Positions 8,832 through 18,211 are shown, numbered from the stretch's first letter. The stretch: 59,510 nt of DNA from Caballeronia sp. INDeC2 (GCF_023631325.1 NZ_JALQDG010000038.1:1-59510), one strand, 5' to 3'. Notes: generated by a model not told the origin, from the letters alone. Numbers and translations are program-made.

Positions 8832-9944
8832 ATGGAGACGGCCCGCGCGGCCAGCCCAATGCGGCGCAAGCTTGGGTTGATGGCCGCGGGCATGCTCGCC
8901 GGCAAGGTCATCCCCGGGGTCGCAGCGCAAAGTCAAAGCGCCGCTGGCGGCGGAACGGATGCGGGGACGGCGACGCGCTCGGCCCAGCGAATCGATGTTC
9001 ATCATCACATCCTGCCGCCGGTGTTTCGCGAAATAATGGGCGAGACGGCCATCGGCGCGCCCGCGCCGAATCGGGTCGCGCCTGCGTGGCGCGTGAGTGA
9101 CTCGCTCGCCGTCATGGACCGATATGGAATCACGACCGCAGTGGTCTCAGCGCCGCCGCTGTGGATGCCGGATATGGCACAGACGCGAACGCTCACGCGT
9201 GCCTGCAATGAATTCTCGGCGCAGATGGTAGCTGACCATCCGACGCGATTCGGTACGTTCGCCGCGCTTCCGCTGCCCGACATGGCCGCGGCGCTCAAGG
9301 AAATCGACCATTCGTTTGACGTGCTCAAAGCGGACGGCATCGGGTTAATGACGAATTACGGCGATCATTATCTGGGCCACGCGGACTTCGTACCGGTGTT
9401 CGACGAACTCAATCGCCGCAAGGCCGTGGTGTATGTGCATCCGACTTCTTGCACTTGCAGTCGTGGTCTGTTTCCAGATCAGCCGGATTCGCTCATCGAG
9501 TTTCCGCACGACACCACGCGCACGGTCGCAAGCCTCTTGTTTTCAGGCACGTTTGGGCGTTGCCCCGACATCCGGTTCATTTTCTCGCACGCGGGCGGCA
9601 CAGTACCGTTTCTCGCCACCCGCATGTCGATTCTCGGTTCGATCGATAAGCGCCTGGCGCAGCATGTGCCGGGTGGCGTGATGCCAATCTTGCGTCGCCA
9701 GTATTACGACACGGCCATTTCCGCGAACCCAATCTCAATGGCTGCGTTGCTCAAGCTCGTGACGCCCGCAAACGTGTTATTGGGCACGGACTTTCCATTT
9801 GTTCCCGAGCAGGGCACGAAGGCGACGCTGGCGGGCTTGCGAGAGGCCGGCTTCAGTGAACGCGAGTTGCGCGCTGTTGAAGGCGGCAATGCGGCGGGTT
9901 TGCTCGAGCGTGTGGCACGAGAAGGCGCACGTACGACTGCATAG
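8832..9944 (+). CDS. Amidohydrolase-2 family protein with exported-type N-terminus
   Basis: 370-aa ACMSD-type TIM barrel: RIDVHHHILPP (HxH), VYVHPTS, FIFSHAGG and LLGTDFPF supply the metal ligands. The N-terminus MRRKLGLMAAGMLAGKVIPG looks like a signal peptide with a twin arginine, though it is not a perfect Tat box, so a periplasmic location is possible. ATG 8832 is chosen because the leader begins there; an upstream start at 8745 adds 29 unconserved residues. It is a second family member besides the 2694-3716 gene. Likely a decarboxylase or hydrolase in the same route; an exported member would be unusual. Confidence 0.75.
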   Translation: METARAASPMRRKLGLMAAGMLAGKVIPGVAAQSQSAAGGGTDAGTATRSAQRIDVHHHILPPVFREIMGETAIGAPAPNRVAPAWRVSDSLAVMDRYGITTAVVSAPPLWMPDMAQTRTLTRACNEFSAQMVADHPTRFGTFAALPLPDMAAALKEIDHSFDVLKADGIGLMTNYGDHYLGHADFVPVFDELNRRKAVVYVHPTSCTCSRGLFPDQPDSLIEFPHDTTRTVASLLFSGTFGRCPDIRFIFSHAGGTVPFLATRMSILGSIDKRLAQHVPGGVMPILRRQYYDTAISANPISMAALLKLVTPANVLLGTDFPFVPEQGTKATLAGLREAGFSERELRAVEGGNAAGLLERVAREGARTTA

Positions 9945-9989
9945 CGGCTCGTCGCGTAATCGATCGACATGACTTAAAGGGGACACAGA

Positions 9990-11450
9990 ATGTCAGTAGT
10001 GCGCGAGGCGCAGCATTGGGTTGGAGGCGCATGGCTCTCCGACGGTCCGCGTCGGGAGAGTATCGATCCTGCGACCGGTGAAGTCATCGGCTATTTTCAC
10101 GATGCGCCCGAAACGACCATGCAGACGGCCATTGACGCGGCCGAACAGGCGTTCTGGAACAGTCGATGGCGTGATGATGCGCACGGCCGGGCGGCGGCCC
10201 TGAGTCACCTTGCCGACGCGTTCGAGGCGCACCTGGACGAGGTTATCGATACGCTGTGCTTGGAAAACGGCAAGATCCGCCCCGAAGCGACATTTGAAGC
10301 ATCGTTGATCCCTCGCGCCTTGCGTTTTGCCGTGGGGCTTTCGATGCACAATTTCGGACGCGTGCTAGAGAGCCGCCCGGGGCAGCAGGCAATGTCGATT
10401 CGTGAACCGGTCGGGGTCGCTGGGTTAATCATCCCGTGGAATTCGCCCGCGTATCTGTGCATCCGGGCGCTCGCGCCCGCGCTCGCAGCAGGCTGCAGCG
10501 CGGTCGTCAAGATGCCGCATCAAGCAGCGCAGACGGGCGCACTGCTGGGGCGCATCGTCGAATCGGTGCGCGACATCCCCGCAGGTGTAGTCAACGTTGT
10601 GATCGAGTCGGGCGCAGAAGGCGCACGGCGACTCGTCGACTCGCCCCAGGTCCCGGCCATCAGTTTTACGGGCAGTACTGCAACGGGGCGTGCCATCGCA
10701 CGCGCCGCGGCGGACCGACTGAAGCGCGTCGGACTGGAACTCGGCGGAAAGACGCCACACCTTATTTTCGAGGACGCCGATCTTAATGCGGTCCTACCGG
10801 TGCTTGAGAAATCGTGCACGGTGTTCGCAGGTCAGTTCTGCATGACCGGCAGTCGCATTCTCGTGCATCGCAAGCTCGCCCACGCGGTGAAGGAACGCCT
10901 AGCCGAACGACTGCGAGCCGTGCGCGCGGGCGCGGCACGGGATCCTTTGAGCCAGATCGGACCGTTGATCGACAAGACGGCAGTACTGCGGGTGGATCGG
11001 GCGGTCGAGGCAGCGATCGCCGCTGGTGCACGCGTGATTGTGCGCGGTGGGATACCTGCTGATCGCGCGCTTGCAAGCGGTGCATTCTACTTGCCGACCC
11101 TGCTGGAAGTCGACGACGCGAGCTTGCCCATCGCGCGCGAAGAGACCTTCGGACCGGTCCAGACGCTGCAAGTCTTCGACACGGAAGAAGAAGGGATCGC
11201 CATGGCAAATGACAGCGACTATGGACTCAGCGCTTGCGTCTGGAGCCGTGATGTCGACCGGCCGCTGCGTGTCGCCCGGCGTTTGCAAGCGGGTCTGATT
11301 TCGATCAATAGCTGGGCCAATCTGGCAGTCGAATTTGAGGAGGGGGGCTTCAAGGCGAGCGGGATGGGACGCTTGGGTGGTCTCGCCTCGGTAGAAGACT
11401 TTCTAGAGTACAAGCAGATTACCCAGAACTTCGTGCCGCCTGCGCATTGA
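9990..11450 (+). CDS. NAD(P)-dependent aldehyde dehydrogenase
   Basis: 486-aa ALDH with all hallmarks: the PWNSPAYL region for cofactor binding, FTGSTATGRAIA, the general-base Glu in LELGGKTPHLIFEDADL, catalytic Cys in FAGQFCMTGSR, and EETFGPVQTL. In this operon the natural substrate is a semialdehyde produced by extradiol cleavage, as in 2-hydroxymuconic or aminomuconic semialdehyde oxidation. A GGGGACA Shine-Dalgarno precedes ATG 9990. Last gene of the operon; it converges on the MarR gene. Confidence 0.87.
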   Translation: MSVVREAQHWVGGAWLSDGPRRESIDPATGEVIGYFHDAPETTMQTAIDAAEQAFWNSRWRDDAHGRAAALSHLADAFEAHLDEVIDTLCLENGKIRPEATFEASLIPRALRFAVGLSMHNFGRVLESRPGQQAMSIREPVGVAGLIIPWNSPAYLCIRALAPALAAGCSAVVKMPHQAAQTGALLGRIVESVRDIPAGVVNVVIESGAEGARRLVDSPQVPAISFTGSTATGRAIARAAADRLKRVGLELGGKTPHLIFEDADLNAVLPVLEKSCTVFAGQFCMTGSRILVHRKLAHAVKERLAERLRAVRAGAARDPLSQIGPLIDKTAVLRVDRAVEAAIAAGARVIVRGGIPADRALASGAFYLPTLLEVDDASLPIAREETFGPVQTLQVFDTEEEGIAMANDSDYGLSACVWSRDVDRPLRVARRLQAGLISINSWANLAVEFEEGGFKASGMGRLGGLASVEDFLEYKQITQNFVPPAH

Positions 11451-11490
11451 CCGGCAGGGCCGCGTCAGTGCACCGCGCGGACGCCTCGGC

Positions 11491-12108
11491 TTATTCGGGC
11501 GGTTCCTCGCGTGCCTCCCGGCGACGCACCCGGCGTGCTACAGCAAGCTTGCGATTGACAAGCGAAGTGTCTTCGGAGCTATCGACGAGATTGGAGTACA
11601 CCGCCCGCAATGTTTTGAGTGTGATGGCGAGTTCGTGGGCTGTCACACCCTTCACGGACATGCGCTCGATTTGCCAGGCGCGGGGAGCCAGTTCGGCGAC
11701 GATTGCCGCGCCTGAGCGTGTGATGGAAAGGTGGATGTTGCGGCGGTCGGACGGAGACTCGCTGCGCTGGACATAGCCCTTGGATTCGAGCGCACCGACG
11801 GCCCGGGATAGGTAGGACAGCTCTGATCCTGTATGGCTGGCGAGATCGGAGAGTGTCTGGTGGTCTTCGTGGCGAAGGGCCGCGAGCACGCGCCACGTCT
11901 GGAGATTGATATTGTGTGCTTTGAGATCGTCGCTGAAGCGAGCCGCGATAATGCTGGCGGCACGGTTTAGGAGATAGCCGACGGAGTGATCCAGATCGTG
12001 ATCGGTGCGTTCGGTCGGCAAAGGCTCACGGCTGGAAGCGGACGCACTTGATTCACGAGGCGCGCGTGCGTGCGGGCGGGGGGGAGGCGAGGGTGGTGGT
12101 TTGGGCAT
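11491..12108 (-). CDS. MarR-family transcriptional regulator
   Basis: 205-aa regulator with a Pro/Ser/Arg-rich, probably disordered N-terminal ~45 residues, then a MarR winged helix: helix-turn-helix around TLSDLASHTGSELSYLSRAV and wing SESPSDRRNIHLSIT. MarR proteins usually repress catabolic or efflux genes and release DNA on binding a phenolic ligand. The start is uncertain because an internal start would remove the low-complexity extension. It is divergent from the porin at 12276 and convergent with the ALDH operon, so porin and operon are plausible targets. Confidence 0.82.
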   Translation of the reverse strand: MPKPPPSPPPRPHARAPRESSASASSREPLPTERTDHDLDHSVGYLLNRAASIIAARFSDDLKAHNINLQTWRVLAALRHEDHQTLSDLASHTGSELSYLSRAVGALESKGYVQRSESPSDRRNIHLSITRSGAAIVAELAPRAWQIERMSVKGVTAHELAITLKTLRAVYSNLVDSSEDTSLVNRKLAVARRVRRREAREEPPE

Positions 12109-12275
12109 GGCGGTAGGCTCAAAAGCGGCACGATGATACTAAATGATAGCTTAAGCAACCGCCATGAAGGACCCATGGCGAAAGACGCTCACTGAAAGCT
12201 GAACGATAAGAATGCCGGATCCGACGCTTTGATTCGCAGAGTGGCCGGGCCGCGGTACATACAATAGGAGACGAT

Positions 12276-13403
12276 ATGAAACGCGCTTTTTTTTCTGGAG
12301 TTCTTTTTGCATCAATTAGTTGTACATCATATGCACAAAGCGTCACGTTGTATGGGATCGTGGATACAGGCGTGGAGTTCGTCAACCACGTAGGTGCAAG
12401 CAGTCAGAAGCTCGTTCGCATGCCGGGGAACAGTGGACTCGTTCCATCACGCTGGGGGCTGCGGGGCGTCGAGGATCTTGGCGGCGGTCTACAGGCGATC
12501 TTTGTGCTCGAGAATGGGTTCAACACGCGCGGTGGCGACTTGGGCCAGGGCGGAAGGCTTTTTGGCCGTCAGTCGTGGGTCGGATTGTCGAACAGTTGGG
12601 GTACGCTTTCATTCGGGCGGCAATATACGATGACGGCGTTCGCACTCGTGGATAACGAGATCGCGGGCCCCGCCATGTATAGCCTCGGCTCGTTGGACAA
12701 CTACCTGCCCAATACCCGCGCCGACAACAGCGTGTCCTACAAAGGACGTTTCGGCCCATTCACAATTGGCGCGATGTATTCGCTCGGACGCGATTCGGCG
12801 GGCACTGGCAATTCGCCGGGACAGGGAACGTGCGCGGGGCAAGTCGCGGGCGATTTCCAACAGTGTAAGAACCTCTCGGCCTTGTTGCGCTATGACACCC
12901 CGCATTTCGGCGCAGCCGCCTCTTACGAGGAACAGCGCGGTGGTCAAAACGCTGCTTTCAATTTCTTTGATGGCGTCGCGCCCGCGCCACTGGGACGCAG
13001 CGGCAAGGACATCCGCACCCAATTGAATGCCTACACGAAGTGGGGAGGTTTAAAGTTCGATGCGGGCTGGATCGGCCGACGTGTCGAGCCGGGCGAGGGC
13101 GGCCCCGCATCGGTTCGTTCTGACCTGTACTTTGCGGGCGTGTCATATCTGATCACACCAGCGTTTCAGATCGACAGCGAAGGCTTCCGCATCATCAACC
13201 AGCAGCATGACACGCGCGCAACCATGGCGATGCTGCGCGGCTCCTACTTCCTCTCTAAGCGCACGCTCGCCTATGTGCAAGCTGCCTACCTGATGAATAG
13301 TACACGCGCAGCCTACACCGTCAGTACTGGTGGGGCGGGCGCAACGCCGGGTACGGGAATGAATCAGTTTGGCGCGATGGCGGGGTTACAGCACAGTTTT
13401 TGA
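12276..13403 (+). CDS. Gram-negative porin (beta-proteobacterial type)
   Basis: 375-aa outer-membrane beta-barrel. A signal peptide (MKRAFFSGVLFASISCTSYA) precedes the canonical first strand QSVTLYGIVDTG. Further hallmarks are SRWGLRGVEDLGGGLQAIF, RLFGRQSWVGL and a C-terminal Phe (LQHSF) needed for BAM assembly. ATG follows a strong AGGAGACG. It probably admits the aromatic substrate of the neighbouring operon through the outer membrane. Similar in architecture to the porin at 31568. Confidence 0.88.
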   Translation: MKRAFFSGVLFASISCTSYAQSVTLYGIVDTGVEFVNHVGASSQKLVRMPGNSGLVPSRWGLRGVEDLGGGLQAIFVLENGFNTRGGDLGQGGRLFGRQSWVGLSNSWGTLSFGRQYTMTAFALVDNEIAGPAMYSLGSLDNYLPNTRADNSVSYKGRFGPFTIGAMYSLGRDSAGTGNSPGQGTCAGQVAGDFQQCKNLSALLRYDTPHFGAAASYEEQRGGQNAAFNFFDGVAPAPLGRSGKDIRTQLNAYTKWGGLKFDAGWIGRRVEPGEGGPASVRSDLYFAGVSYLITPAFQIDSEGFRIINQQHDTRATMAMLRGSYFLSKRTLAYVQAAYLMNSTRAAYTVSTGGAGATPGTGMNQFGAMAGLQHSF

Positions 13404-13534
13404 AGGCGGCATCGCATTTGATCGGCGTGGGCCAATCACAAAATCACGGCCTCATCAGGCATCTGCATTTCCAAGCCGATGATGTCAGTTCCAGCAATAG
13501 CAACAGTCATATTCCCACGGCACGGAGACAAGAT

Positions 13535-14308
13535 ATGATCGAGCTGTATCACTTCTGGAGTTCGATATGTTCTGTTCGAGTTCGCATGGCGCTAGAGGAA
13601 AAGCAGGTACCTTGGACGAGTCGCTACGTAGACCTGTTCAAGTTTGATCAGCTCCGTCCGGAGTACCTCGCGATCAATCCCGAAGGCGTGGTTCCGACGC
13701 TCGTTCACAACGGCGAAGTCATCTGCGACTCGGGCGTGATTAACGAATACATTGAGGCGGCCTTCGACGGTGTGCGGCTTATACCGGCGGATCCGCTAAA
13801 AGCGGCGCGGGTACGCGGTTTCGTGAAGGCGTGTGAAGACGGGTTTGAAGCCATCGTCAAACTGACGATGGTGAAGTACATCCTGCCGAAGCTTCGCAAT
13901 CGCTGGGGCGATGAGGCACTTCGTGAACAAGCTGCCCGCAGGCCATCGAAGTTTCTTCAGGATCTTCATTCGCGCGGCATTCGTGGCGAGATCAGCGAAG
14001 CGGAACTGGCCGAGGCGACCGTGCGAATCGGTACGTTTCTGGATCAGCTTGAGACGGCATTGGTCCCTGGCCAGTGGCTTGTCGGCGATTTTTCGTTAGC
14101 AGATATCTGCGTTGCTCCTTTTATGTTCCGCTTGTCGGCGCTGGGACAGGAAGGTTTCTGGTCTGAAACAAGACGCCCGAAGGTCCATGCCTGGTATGCG
14201 GCGCTATCAGAGCGCCCGTCTTTTAAAGTGGCCACCAGTTGGCCGGACGAGTCGGGTGGTGGTTATCAAGAGGTAGGGCTGGCCCAGGATCGCGCAAGCA
14301 ATTCGTGA
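13535..14308 (+). CDS. Glutathione S-transferase family protein (beta-etherase/isomerase-like)
   Basis: 257-aa GST. The thioredoxin-like domain (about 1-80) has IELYHFWSSICSVRVRMALE and NPEGVVPTLVHNGEVICDS, where VVP supplies the cis-Pro and the D/E-S pair binds glutathione gamma-glutamate. The helical domain ends in SLADICVAPFMFRL. The insert around residues 110-150 is longer than in typical GSTs and recalls LigF-type beta-etherases; that likeness is an impression, not an alignment. ATG 13535 has GGAGA upstream. Glutathione reductase follows, suggesting a reaction that oxidises glutathione rather than simple conjugation. Confidence 0.75.
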   Translation: MIELYHFWSSICSVRVRMALEEKQVPWTSRYVDLFKFDQLRPEYLAINPEGVVPTLVHNGEVICDSGVINEYIEAAFDGVRLIPADPLKAARVRGFVKACEDGFEAIVKLTMVKYILPKLRNRWGDEALREQAARRPSKFLQDLHSRGIRGEISEAELAEATVRIGTFLDQLETALVPGQWLVGDFSLADICVAPFMFRLSALGQEGFWSETRRPKVHAWYAALSERPSFKVATSWPDESGGGYQEVGLAQDRASNS

Positions 14309-14319
14309 GGTGCGGCATG

Positions 14320-14343
14320 GACGAGTCGATCTTTGGACTCGTC
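14320..14343. other. Stem-loop between GST and glutathione reductase genes
   Basis: Perfect 8-bp arms GACGAGTC (14320-14327) and GACTCGTC (14336-14343) flank an 8-base loop. No T-tract follows, so a classical intrinsic terminator is not supported. It may be an attenuator or mRNA-processing hairpin between the two genes. Confidence 0.35.
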
Positions 14344-14396
14344 ACCGGCCGGGTCTTGTGAAACCCGCGAAGGTAATATCGAAATGAGATGCGACC

Positions 14397-15782
14397 ATGC
14401 GAAAAAATGAGGTCGACCTACTGGTCATTGGAGGCGGGTCCGGCGGCGTTCGCGCAGCCCGGGTAGCAGCCGGACATGGTGCTCGCGTCATCCTGGCCGA
14501 GGAGCACCGGTTGGGGGGCACCTGCGTAATACGAGGCTGCGTTCCAAAGAAATTGATGGTTCTCGCATCGCGTTTCAGTCGGGAGTTCGAAGACGCTGCG
14601 GGCTTTGGATGGAGACTTGGACCCGCATCTTTCGAATGGGAAAGGCTTAAGGTCGCAGTCGACCGGGAAGTGGACCGCCTGGAAGGCATATATGCGGGCA
14701 TGCTCGATCGTGCCGGAGTCGAAGTCATCCGCGACCGCGCCGTGTTCGATGACCCTCATACCGTGCGGCTCGTAGGCAGCGGCCGGACCATATGCGCCGA
14801 GCACGTTCTCATCGCCACGGGAGCAGTCCCTAGTCAGACGCGTGACGTGCCTGGTTGGCGCTGGATTTCAGACTCAAACCAAGTCTTTGAGTGGAAGACG
14901 CAGCCCCGGCGAGTTGTCGTTCAGGGGGCGGGATACATCGCGCTCGAATTTGCGAGCCTGTTGCGGCTACTGGGATCAGAGGTCACCGTGGTGATGAGAG
15001 CGGGGCAGGTGCTGCGTGGATTTGACGATGAAGTTCGATCGCATCTTCAGGCTGCGTTGATCGAATCGGGCATACGGGTGGTTGCGCAAGCGCAATTAAC
15101 GAGAGTCGATCGGTGTATGTCAAGCGACGCGCTGTCAGTTCACCTGTCAGACGGCCAGCGGTTGGACGCCGACGCCGTCCTTGGAGCCACGGGACGCCTA
15201 CCGAATACCGCAAACCTTGGCGTGGACAAAGCGGGCGTTCGACTGGACAGTCGCGGTGCCGTTGTTGTGACGGATCTCTGCTGCACGAGTTCGCCGGGCA
15301 TTTACGCCGTCGGGGACGTGGCCAACGTCATCGCTTTGACGCCCGTCGCGATCCGGGAAGGGCACGCGCTGGCAGACAGGCTGTTTGGCCGCGACGCCTC
15401 AGCGCGTCGTCCTCTGCTCACGCCAACCGCAGTGTTCACGACGCCAGAGGTCGGTGTCACCGGACTCTCGGAGGAAGCAGCCGTGTCCGAGTTCCCATCC
15501 GAGGTCGACGTTTATGTATCGCGGTTTCGTCCGATGAAGGCTAGGTTTTCCATGCGTACCAGCCAGACCTTGATGAAGCTGGTCGTGCATCGTCCGACCG
15601 ATCGCGTTCTCGGCGCTCATATGGTGGGGCCGGAAGCGGCCGAACTGATACAGCTAATGAGCGTTGCCGTACAGGGAGGAATAACTAAAGCGGAGATGGA
15701 CCCGACGTTGGCGGTGCATCCAACGGCGGCGGAGGAGTTGATCATGATGCGCGAGCCGGCCCGCCGTTATGCTGCAGGCTGA
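14397..15782 (+). CDS. gor: Glutathione-disulfide reductase
   Basis: 461-aa flavoprotein of the class I pyridine nucleotide-disulfide oxidoreductases. Seen: FAD motif VIGGGSGGVRAAR, redox-active cysteines in GGTCVIRGCVPKKLM, NAD(P) Rossmann motif VQGAGYIALEFASL, second FAD motif GIYAVGDV, and the catalytic His-Glu pair in HPTAAEELIMM. The CVIRGCVPKK context is that of glutathione reductase rather than lipoamide dehydrogenase. It regenerates glutathione with NADPH, probably for the adjacent GST. Gene symbol by family; a catabolic paralogue of the housekeeping gene is likely. Confidence 0.85.
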   Translation: MRKNEVDLLVIGGGSGGVRAARVAAGHGARVILAEEHRLGGTCVIRGCVPKKLMVLASRFSREFEDAAGFGWRLGPASFEWERLKVAVDREVDRLEGIYAGMLDRAGVEVIRDRAVFDDPHTVRLVGSGRTICAEHVLIATGAVPSQTRDVPGWRWISDSNQVFEWKTQPRRVVVQGAGYIALEFASLLRLLGSEVTVVMRAGQVLRGFDDEVRSHLQAALIESGIRVVAQAQLTRVDRCMSSDALSVHLSDGQRLDADAVLGATGRLPNTANLGVDKAGVRLDSRGAVVVTDLCCTSSPGIYAVGDVANVIALTPVAIREGHALADRLFGRDASARRPLLTPTAVFTTPEVGVTGLSEEAAVSEFPSEVDVYVSRFRPMKARFSMRTSQTLMKLVVHRPTDRVLGAHMVGPEAAELIQLMSVAVQGGITKAEMDPTLAVHPTAAEELIMMREPARRYAAG

Positions 15783-15971
15783 GCTTACCAGGGATGTAGT
15801 TTAGCGCTCTCGTGACAAGCGACGTGAAGGAACCGCATCTCCGACCGGCAACGGCCAAGTGCTATCTTCAATTCGTGTGGCATCTCCGATCGGTTTCGAA
15901 CTAGGCGGAGGCAATAACTGGACGGAGTCTCATAGCTACACTTTCAGTTACATGCCACTGAGCGCACTGAC

Positions 15972-16892
15972 CTATCGCGGCTTGGTCGCGGTCCCACGGT
16001 TTGTGCTGGCCTTTAGGGGCGGCGTTCGCATAAGCGAAAGAAAGGCCCGCACCGCCGGATCGGCCTCATGTTTGCGGTTCAGTAACAGCAGATCAGCCGA
16101 TACGGCGCTGTCTTTGAGCGAGCGAAAGACGAGATGAGGGATATTGACCTGCTCAAGCGAGGCGGGGACCAAAGCGATGCCCATTCCGGCCGCCGCGAGC
16201 GCCAAGACGCTCAAGGTACTGGAGACACGATGTGCAACATTTACATTCAAGCCAAATTGTAGGCGTAACATCGCGGCGCTGTCCTCTCCGTCGCCCGGGG
16301 CGTAAGCGATCAGTGGTTCCGACGAGATTGCCGCAAGCGACACCGATCTCCGGTGCGCGAACGCATGGGTGTCCGCCATCGCCACACTCATCGGCCATTC
16401 TCCGATCTTTTCCGCGTCAAGCTGCTCCTCTAGCCGTATGCCGAACCGCGGGCAATAACCGACATCTATTCTTCCGGCAATCAGGGCGTCTGACTGTAAA
16501 TGCGGCGCCAGCTCGACTAGTTCAAGGCGGATGGTGGGATAGCTCGCGCGCAGTAGCCGCATGTCCTGCATTAGCCTGCCCGCAAGTACTGCGTTACCCG
16601 CAAAGCCCACTCTTACCTGGCCGGTCTCCCCGCGAAGAGAGCGTTGGACGATCGCCATAGTCCGATCGGCCTGGGCGAGCGTTCGTCGCGCTTCGATTAC
16701 CAGCGTCTCCCCGGCCTCGGTGAGCGCAACTTTTCGGCTCGTTCGTACCAGTAACGCGCCGCCGAGTTCGGCTTCGAGAGCGCGGATCTGCATGCTCAAC
16801 GCGGGTTGCACGATGTTCAGACGGCGCGCTGCACGTCCGAAATGTCCTTCTTCCGCCACAGCTAGAAAATACCGCAGATGCCGCAGTTCCAT
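15972..16892 (-). CDS. LysR-family transcriptional regulator
   Basis: 306 aa. Residues 1-60 hold the helix-turn-helix (MELRHLRYFLAVAEEGHFGR, then LNIVQPALSMQIRALE); the effector domain follows from about residue 90 (GQVRVGFAGNAVL). It is divergent from the SnoaL-like gene at 17014, the usual LysR arrangement. The 121-bp gap contains AATCGG (16922-16927) and CCGATT (16953-16958), a weak inverted pair that might be a LysR site. The N-terminal domain resembles CatM/BenM-type regulators, but the inducer is unknown. Confidence 0.85.
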   Translation of the reverse strand: MELRHLRYFLAVAEEGHFGRAARRLNIVQPALSMQIRALEAELGGALLVRTSRKVALTEAGETLVIEARRTLAQADRTMAIVQRSLRGETGQVRVGFAGNAVLAGRLMQDMRLLRASYPTIRLELVELAPHLQSDALIAGRIDVGYCPRFGIRLEEQLDAEKIGEWPMSVAMADTHAFAHRRSVSLAAISSEPLIAYAPGDGEDSAAMLRLQFGLNVNVAHRVSSTLSVLALAAAGMGIALVPASLEQVNIPHLVFRSLKDSAVSADLLLLNRKHEADPAVRAFLSLMRTPPLKASTNRGTATKPR

Positions 16893-17013
16893 TGCGTGCT
16901 CAACGATCAGTTTGAGTGATTAATCGGTCAATTCAATCTATTTGCCCAAAACCCGATTGTGAACGATCCTGTCATCATCGCGCAATCTCGCGCATTCGTC
17001 GCAAGGAAAAGTC

Positions 17014-17589
17014 ATGGAACTACGCGTAGAAGACCGTTTGCAGATCACCGACCTGATCAATGGCTGGATGCACCGTGACCTCGGGCAGTGGAACGAGCTG
17101 CGCGGCTTATTCCATCCAGATGGCGTCATCGAAATCACTTGGTTCGAAGGGCCTTTCAATGAATTCGTGGACCGATCGATGAAAATGGGCGCGTCAGATT
17201 TTAAAACTAAGCATTTGATCGGGACGCCTGCGGTGACTTTCAACGGCGACAGAGCCATCGTCGAGACAAATGCAGTCATCATCGGCGACAACGTGCGATT
17301 GAACCTTGGGTGCGAAGTGCACAACCGGTTCTACGACCTGGTGGAAAAGCGGGATGGTGCGTGGAAGATCGTGAAGCGTCAGAGCGTCTACGACATGGGA
17401 ACGTTCGCTTTCCCGTTTGGGACGGTCGAAATCGACCGCGACGCGGTGGCGCGTTACCCGCGCGAATACGCAGCGTTGGCATATGTGCTCGAAAAGAGTG
17501 GCTTTCCCGTGAGACGTATTTTCGCGACCCGCGGCAGCGAAATGGAACGTGCAATGAAACACGAGGGGCACAGTTGGCTTGTCGCGTGA
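17014..17589 (+). CDS. SnoaL-like / NTF2-fold protein
   Basis: 191-aa NTF2-like (SnoaL_4-type) protein: an N-terminal helix (VEDRLQITDLINGWMHRDLG) followed by a curved beta sheet around KHLIGTPAVTFNGDRAIVET and EVHNRFYDLVEKRDGAWKIV. Such folds serve as small isomerases, dehydratases, hydrolases or as ring-hydroxylating oxygenase beta subunits. At 191 aa without an adjacent alpha subunit it is not an obvious beta subunit. ATG follows AAGGAAAA. Probably controlled by the divergent LysR. Reaction unknown. Confidence 0.65.
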   Translation: MELRVEDRLQITDLINGWMHRDLGQWNELRGLFHPDGVIEITWFEGPFNEFVDRSMKMGASDFKTKHLIGTPAVTFNGDRAIVETNAVIIGDNVRLNLGCEVHNRFYDLVEKRDGAWKIVKRQSVYDMGTFAFPFGTVEIDRDAVARYPREYAALAYVLEKSGFPVRRIFATRGSEMERAMKHEGHSWLVA

Positions 17590-17708
17590 AACGCTGCTCG
17601 GAGCGACGGGCGAACGGCATGCGTGCAGTCGAAGTGCAGATGCCCCGTGCATTCGACAGGCAAGGCCGCGGAAATTTTCAAGGTAGTTGTCGCCTCAACG
17701 ATTAGACT

Positions 17709-18211
17709 TCAGGCGGCCTCTCTGTCTTGGTTTCGGTGTTGTGGGGCATCGCTCTGGTTGTCAATTCGATTCGGGTTCAGGTGCACAGCATCGACGCGTT
17801 GCCAGTTGCGCGTGCGGCCTTTCCATCGAAGCGGATTGCGTTGCCGGGCGTGCTCGTAGAGCGCCGCGCGTCGATCCAGAATGTCCTGATCGAGGTTGGC
17901 ATGACGCTGCGCCGGCGTCACGAACCGGATCGCGCTGTGACGATGCTCCTCGTTGTACCAGCGCACCAGTGCGCCCACCCACGTGCGCGCGGCAAACAGG
18001 GTATCGAATGCCTTGAGCGGATAAGCAGGTCGATACTTCAGGGTCTTGAACAACGACTCGGAGTAAGGGTTGTCGTTGTTCACGCCCGGGCGACTCAACG
18101 ACGGCATGACGCCCAGCGCCTGAAGGGTGGCAAGCATCGTCGCGCCTTTCATCGGGCCGCCGTTGTCCGAATGCAAAATCACCTGGGCGGGCTGTATCGC
18201 TTCGCGCGCAG
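17709..18211 (-). pseudogene. IS3-family transposase orfB, C-terminal remnant
   Basis: About 165 codons of the DDE integrase core remain: the second catalytic Asp in VILHSDNGGPMKG and the Glu in NDNPYSESLFKTLKYRP, then YNEEHRHSAIRFVTPAQRH. The first catalytic Asp and the N-terminal half are absent, so it cannot be an active transposase by itself. Confidence 0.8.

Noticed and set aside
14320..14343. Intrinsic terminator between GST and glutathione reductase
   Set aside because: The stem is perfect but has no T-tract, so I list it only as a stem-loop.
17014..17589. SnoaL-like protein as a Rieske dioxygenase beta subunit
   Set aside because: It is far from any alpha subunit, next to its own LysR, and the three oxygenases here are of the alpha-only phthalate type.
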